A DNA stretch of 64,000 nucleotides from Tetrahymena elliotti 4EA. Taxonomy: Eukaryota > Ciliophora > Oligohymenophorea > Hymenostomatida > Tetrahymenidae. This document shows, in pieces, positions 63,754-64,000 of the stretch; position 1 is the stretch's first letter, and each line of letters starts with the position of its first letter. A program made the translations under genes and the position numbers. Under the pieces are notes generated by a model that had not been told where the DNA came from, searched no databases, and saw only the letters and a list, made by a program, of their open reading frames with translations. The DNA is taken from positions 677,905 through 741,904 of the forward strand of contig JH720338.1 of assembly GCA_000231825.2 (NCBI GenBank), written 5' to 3'.

Positions 63754-64000
63754 TTTCACTATTTTTAAGTTTGCTTTTAAAGTATTTATTTGTAAAATAA
63801 AGATAAAGTTTATTTATTTATTATTTTGTTGGATTTATTATAAGATTTTTCTGATGATATCTTTAATTATTTATTGGCGCTAATTTTTTCTTTGTTTATT
63901 TGTAAAATAAAATAAATATCTTTTAAAATTCGTTTGTGAAAACATAGTTGAAAGCAGCATTTTGATATTTAAAACAGGCCTAATAAATTAAAAAGAAATT
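63754..64000. other. Upstream region of the AP endonuclease gene
   Basis: AT-rich sequence to the window edge; presumed promoter. Nothing specific seen. Confidence 0.5.

Overview
The window is nuclear DNA of a ciliate, most likely Tetrahymena or a close relative. DNA is roughly 80% A+T. Long protein frames use TAA and TAG freely inside conserved domains, where they read as glutamine, and only TGA closes them (ciliate nuclear code, table 6). Introns are short, AT-rich GT...AG. A tandem 5S rRNA cluster and a Nup98 with NIFN-type repeats (known from the Tetrahymena micronuclear pore) support the assignment. Genes are contiguous and no telomere repeats or chromosome-breakage sites were seen, so this looks like macronuclear-type sequence. 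Intron/exon joins below were chosen by hand from splice sites and reading phase.

Layout. 0-3.2 kb: a cytosolic HSP70 (minus) followed by four 5S rRNA genes (minus). 3.4-12.3 kb: a TPR-protein gene, an MFS transporter, a tandemly duplicated TPR locus (one intact copy, one decayed copy) and a fragment of a pepsin-like protease. 12.7-15.2 kb: an isochorismatase-family hydrolase and a small leucine-rich-repeat gene built from roughly 90-nt exons. 16-21 kb: mostly non-coding, with two tiny lysine-rich proteins whose GC-rich codons suggest high expression. 21.7-26.4 kb: a SMARCAL1/ZRANB3-type annealing helicase with a HARP-like domain and a long acidic, Asn/Gln-rich tail. 26.4-32.6 kb: gene desert. 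32.6-42.4 kb: two low-complexity proteins of unknown function with a 4.4-kb desert between them. 43.3-50.5 kb: a divergent pair, a membrane protein with a polyglutamine tail and a type II membrane GH31 protein whose catalytic acids are replaced. 52.2-63.8 kb: a second small LRR gene, a CDK20-like kinase, a NIFN-repeat Nup98, an ULK/ATG1-like kinase and an AP endonuclease.

The genes do not form one pathway. Loose themes are DNA repair (annealing helicase, AP endonuclease), nuclear identity and signalling (Nup98 and two kinases), and locally expanding families (TPR, LRR, 5S). The most unusual items are the catalytically dead GH31 protein, the Nup98 with a degenerate autoproteolytic site, and the 5S array with alternating spacers. 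I saw no CRISPR, prokaryotic operon or intact transposon.
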